Assembly (NCBI GenBank): GCA_964516435.1
Contig: CAZEZP010000092.1
Span: 62,001-126,000, forward strand
Reading direction: 5' to 3'
Length of the DNA: 64,000 bases
Source of the DNA: HGW-17 sp964516435
GTDB lineage: Bacteria; Myxococcota_A; Polyangia; HGW-17
The translations under genes and the position numbers were made by a program. Shown here one piece after another: positions 61,424-64,000 of this stretch; position 1 is the stretch's first letter, and every line of letters begins with the position of its first letter. The notes under the pieces are model-generated. The model had not been told where the DNA came from, searched no databases, and saw only the letters and a list, made by a program, of their open reading frames with translations.

Positions 61424-62698
61424 ATGAGCCGTTCTCCATTCTTTTCTCCCAGCGTGGGCATCGAGGCGATTTCGCTGTTCGTGCCGCGCCATTATTTCGA
61501 TATCGCTGAACTGGCCCGCATCCGCGGTGTGGACGAGGAAAAGTTCACGGTAGGGCTGGGCTGCCAGAAGATGGCCATTCTGGGGCCCACCGAGGATCCC
61601 GTGACCATGGCGGCCAATGCCGGGCGGCAGTTGTTCGAGCGCGCGGGCGTGGAGCCCGGTGCCGTGGGCATGCTGCTGGTGGCCACGGAGAGCGCCGTAG
61701 ACGAAAGCAAGCCCATGGCCGTCTACGTCCATGAGATGCTGGGGCTCTCCCGCCGCTGCCGGGTGCTGGACGTCAAGAACGCCTGCTATGCGGGCACGGC
61801 CGCGCTGCGCCTGGCCATGTCCTGGGCCGCCACGCCGGCCGCCGCAGGCCGCAAGGCGCTCGTCATCACCACCGACGTGGCCTATTACGACCTGGCCTCC
61901 CCGGGAGAGCCCACCCAGGGCGCTGCCGCCGTGGCCATGCTCGTGTCCACCGAGCCCCGCATCCTCGTGCTGGACAACCGCGTGGAAGCCACCTGGACCC
62001 GGGAAGTCATGGATTTCTGGCGGCCCACCTACCGCAACAGCGCGCTGGTGGACGGCCATTACTCCCTGCAGTGCTACCTGGAGGCCCTGCGGGGGGCGTA
62101 CCTGCTGCACAAGGAAATGACGGGTCTGACGCTGGCGGATTTCCGGCACGTCCTGTTCCACACGCCTTTCCCCAAGATGGCGTACAAGGCGCATCGCCTG
62201 CTGTATGAACTCGAGGGGGGGCGCCTGGGACTGGGTATGACCGAGGAGGAGTCCTTCCACTGGAAGGTGCAGCCCACGCTTCGCGCCGCCCGCGAACTGG
62301 GCAACGTCTATACCAGTTCGGTGTTCGCCGCGCTCATTTCCCTCATCGAGGAGAACACGCTCTCTCCGGACCAGCAGATTGCGCTGTTTTCCTATGGCAG
62401 TGGCTCCTCGGCCGAGTTCCTGGCCGGTCGGGTGGGGCCAGGCATCGCCGAGTGGAACGGCAATACCGGGTTCACCCAGGCACTGGAGGACCGCCGCCGC
62501 ATCACCTACGAGGAATACCTGTTCTACCGGGCGGCTTTCGAGCAGCGCAACCGGGACGGATACTTCGTGGAGGACACGCCCACGCCACAGGCTCCCTTCC
62601 TCTTTCTGGGCATCAAGAACCACAAGCGCCAGTATGCCTTCCTGCCCATGCGCGAAACGGCCGGGGAGGAGACCGGTGCCGCGCATCTGACGCATTGA
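61424..62698 (+). CDS. Hydroxymethylglutaryl-CoA synthase family enzyme
   Basis: 424 residues. It condenses acetyl-CoA with acetoacetyl-CoA (or an acyl-carrier-bound beta-keto acid) to a 3-hydroxy-3-methyl product. The catalytic triad is visible: Glu89 in 'LLVATESAVDESK', Cys121 in 'DVKNACYAGTAAL', and His in 'HVLFHTPFPKMAYK'. 'LFSYGSGSSAEFLAG' closes the thiolase fold. The length fits both mevalonate-pathway MvaS and polyketide beta-branching (PksG-like) enzymes. No other mevalonate, leucine or polyketide gene is in the window, so the pathway is open. The ATG at 61424 is 15 bases from a GGAGG site, so the start is less certain. Confidence 0.92.
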   Translation: MSRSPFFSPSVGIEAISLFVPRHYFDIAELARIRGVDEEKFTVGLGCQKMAILGPTEDPVTMAANAGRQLFERAGVEPGAVGMLLVATESAVDESKPMAVYVHEMLGLSRRCRVLDVKNACYAGTAALRLAMSWAATPAAAGRKALVITTDVAYYDLASPGEPTQGAAAVAMLVSTEPRILVLDNRVEATWTREVMDFWRPTYRNSALVDGHYSLQCYLEALRGAYLLHKEMTGLTLADFRHVLFHTPFPKMAYKAHRLLYELEGGRLGLGMTEEESFHWKVQPTLRAARELGNVYTSSVFAALISLIEENTLSPDQQIALFSYGSGSSAEFLAGRVGPGIAEWNGNTGFTQALEDRRRITYEEYLFYRAAFEQRNRDGYFVEDTPTPQAPFLFLGIKNHKRQYAFLPMRETAGEETGAAHLTH

Positions 62699-62827
62699 CG
62701 GCTCCAGGAGATGAAAGCCATTCTCGAACATGGAAAAAATGGGTGAGCGGCCATTTCCTCCCTTGATTTTTTTCAATTTCCGTGAAAAATTTCAGCCGGG
62801 TCGAAAACCCGACATCCGAAGTGGATC

Positions 62828-63364
62828 ATGATGGCCGATCGCAACGTATTTCAATGCAATGCCGAGGACGGCGATCGTTTTTGCGCGGTGGCCGCGCGCT
62901 GCATGTTCATGGATCTAGAGGAATCCCTGACATTCGGGGACTTCCTCGACATGGCCGTGCCGAGACTGGCCGTGCCCGCGGCCGCCGATGCTTCCCGCCT
63001 GCTGGATGCCTTCCATGCGCGCGAATCCGAGAGTTCCACGGTGGTGCGCGACGGCATCGCCATTCCCCACGTCATCCTGGAAGAGGTGGCGCATCCCGTC
63101 ATGCTGCTGGTGCGTTGCCGCGGCGGCATCCGCTTTCCCGGCCAGGCGGCGCCCGTGTTCGCCCTGCTGATGCTCGTGGAAGGCTATGAGCACCGCTATT
63201 TCCACCTGCAGGCGCTGGCGGCACTTTCCCGCTGGGCGCACGCGCCGGATTTCATGCGCGGCTGGCTGGACGCCCCCTCGATGGAGACGCTGCGCAACAC
63301 GCTCCTGGAACTGCACCGCACCCGTTGTTCCCTGAACGCTCCGGCGGTCATCGCCGGGCATTGA
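62828..63364 (+). CDS. PTS EIIA-like (PtsN/fructose-type) protein
   Basis: 178 residues. After about 30 N-terminal residues comes an EIIA type 2 domain with 'LLDAFHARESESSTVVRDGI' leading to the phosphorylatable His81 in 'DGIAIPH'. A 'VFALLMLVEGYEHRYFHLQA' block follows, as in PtsN. Such proteins accept phosphate from HPr and regulate metabolism or transport. No EIIB/EIIC, HPr or EI gene is in the window, so a regulatory PtsN-like role is more likely than sugar uptake. An MFS transporter gene begins 7 bases downstream and may be coregulated. Confidence 0.85.
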   Translation: MMADRNVFQCNAEDGDRFCAVAARCMFMDLEESLTFGDFLDMAVPRLAVPAAADASRLLDAFHARESESSTVVRDGIAIPHVILEEVAHPVMLLVRCRGGIRFPGQAAPVFALLMLVEGYEHRYFHLQALAALSRWAHAPDFMRGWLDAPSMETLRNTLLELHRTRCSLNAPAVIAGH

Positions 63365-63370
63365 CATTCC

Positions 63371-64000
63371 GTGCAGGAAACCGGCATCCCGACCCCGAAT
63401 GGCTCCTCCTCCCGCCGCTGGTGGGTTCTGCTCGCCATGAGCCTGGTGGTGTTCGGCGGCTACTACGTCTATGACGCCATCTCGCCGCTGCGGGCCGCCA
63501 TGGAGGTGGAACTGGGCATCGGCCCGGCGGACTACGGGCTGCTGGTCGCCTTCTATTCCTGGCCCAACATCCTGGGCATCACGCTTCTGGGCGGAATCCT
63601 CATGGACCGCCGGGGCGTGCGCTTCGCCGGGGCGATCTTCGTGAGCCTGTGCATGGCCGGGGCGCTGCTCATGGCCGTGGGAGCGTCCGAATCCTTCCGG
63701 GAATCGGCGACGGCCCGCTGGCTGGGAAGCCGGATTTCCGGCGTCAGCGGTCCCCTGCTGGTGATGCTCGCGGGCCGGCTGCTGTTCGGATTCGGCGCCG
63801 AAGTGCTCATCGTGGCCCAGAACAAGGTGGTGGCCCGCTGGTTCGCCGGCCGGGAACTCGCGCTCGCCTTCGGCCTGAACCTGGTGGTCTGCCGGCTGGG
63901 GACGTTCGCGGCCTTCAACGCCAGCTCCTTCATCATCGATGTCCGGCAGACCTGGACGGCGGCGCCCGGCCCCGGCGGGCTGCTGGTCATGACGCCGCAT
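63371..64000 (+). CDS. MFS transporter, N-terminal part (cut by window end)
   Basis: Open to the last base, 210 codons visible from a GTG at 63371, which lies 7 bases after the EIIA gene. Six helices can be seen, beginning 'WWVLLAMSLVVFGGYYVYDA'. The loop between helices 2 and 3 carries the MFS motif 'GGILMDRRGVRFAG'. 'FGFGAEVLIVAQNKVVARWF' (helix 4-5 region) recalls nitrate/oxalate-type and related antiporters. The substrate is unknown and the C-terminal half is outside the window. Confidence 0.85.
   Translation, partial: MQETGIPTPNGSSSRRWWVLLAMSLVVFGGYYVYDAISPLRAAMEVELGIGPADYGLLVAFYSWPNILGITLLGGILMDRRGVRFAGAIFVSLCMAGALLMAVGASESFRESATARWLGSRISGVSGPLLVMLAGRLLFGFGAEVLIVAQNKVVARWFAGRELALAFGLNLVVCRLGTFAAFNASSFIIDVRQTWTAAPGPGGLLVMTPH

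Noticed and set aside
62737..62771. Hairpin AAATGG/CCATTT followed by a T-run after the HMG-CoA synthase gene
   Set aside because: About ten bases separate the short stem from the T-run, so it is not a convincing intrinsic terminator.

Overview
This is a GC-rich (about 60% by eye), gene-dense bacterial chromosome segment with about 49 protein genes, no rRNA or tRNA that I can see, and no insertion sequence or phage. It encodes a Gram-negative envelope: many lipoproteins with clear lipoboxes, a phosphate-type outer-membrane porin and several beta-barrel proteins. Other traits point to a predatory or social deltaproteobacterial lineage (Myxococcota or Bradymonadota-like). These are eukaryote-type Ser/Thr kinases, one with the myxobacterial 'RDVSPSN' catalytic loop, cysteine-rich 'CGDG..E..E.CD' and 'DNDxDGxxDCxDxDC' surface repeats, asparagine-rich linkers behind lipoprotein cysteines, and a FISUMP domain. 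The taxonomic call is an inference.

Layout. 1-807: end of a CofD-related gene. 849-7387: a minus-strand operon (degenerate HAD lipoprotein, ankyrin lipoprotein, phosphate-selective porin, metallophosphatase lipoprotein) facing a second metallophosphoesterase lipoprotein. 7561-11924: large lipoproteins and a lipoprotein Cys-phosphatase. 12071-16771: housekeeping minus-strand run (folB, lpd, an AcuC-like deacetylase, RNase G/E). 16888-19036: two DUF4349 lipoproteins around a small lipoprotein. 19077-23701: pstSCAB-phoU with a candidate Pho box and a pstS-pstC hairpin. 23950-29651: acs facing pepT and a membrane histidine kinase. 29812-36032: envelope proteins, an unusual ffh and a non-RD Ser/Thr kinase, followed by a decayed beta-helix pseudogene (36074-36822).

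36928-42129: a sodium symporter, then a Ser/Thr kinase fused through one membrane helix to a periplasmic solute-binding domain, then a tail-anchored kinase. 42136-50348: a GT2 and GT-C glycosyltransferase pair around a lipoprotein, followed by a 1284-residue cysteine-rich surface lipoprotein. 50568-58174: a c-di-GMP and phosphorelay block (a PilZ/J-like/TPR protein divergent from a globin-like-sensor EAL protein, a hybrid histidine kinase and a lone receiver). 58351-64000: acyl-CoA synthetase, small envelope proteins, HMG-CoA synthase, a PTS EIIA-like protein and the start of an MFS transporter.

Three themes link genes. Phosphate acquisition joins the porin, surface phosphatases and Pst-PhoU. 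Signalling is dense and unusual: three differently built Ser/Thr kinases, two histidine kinases and a c-di-GMP pair. The envelope is rich in lipoproteins. The most novel candidates are the kinase/solute-binding fusion beside a transporter, the PilZ/J-like/TPR protein opposite the globin-like EAL protein, and the Ffh protein with an altered M domain.
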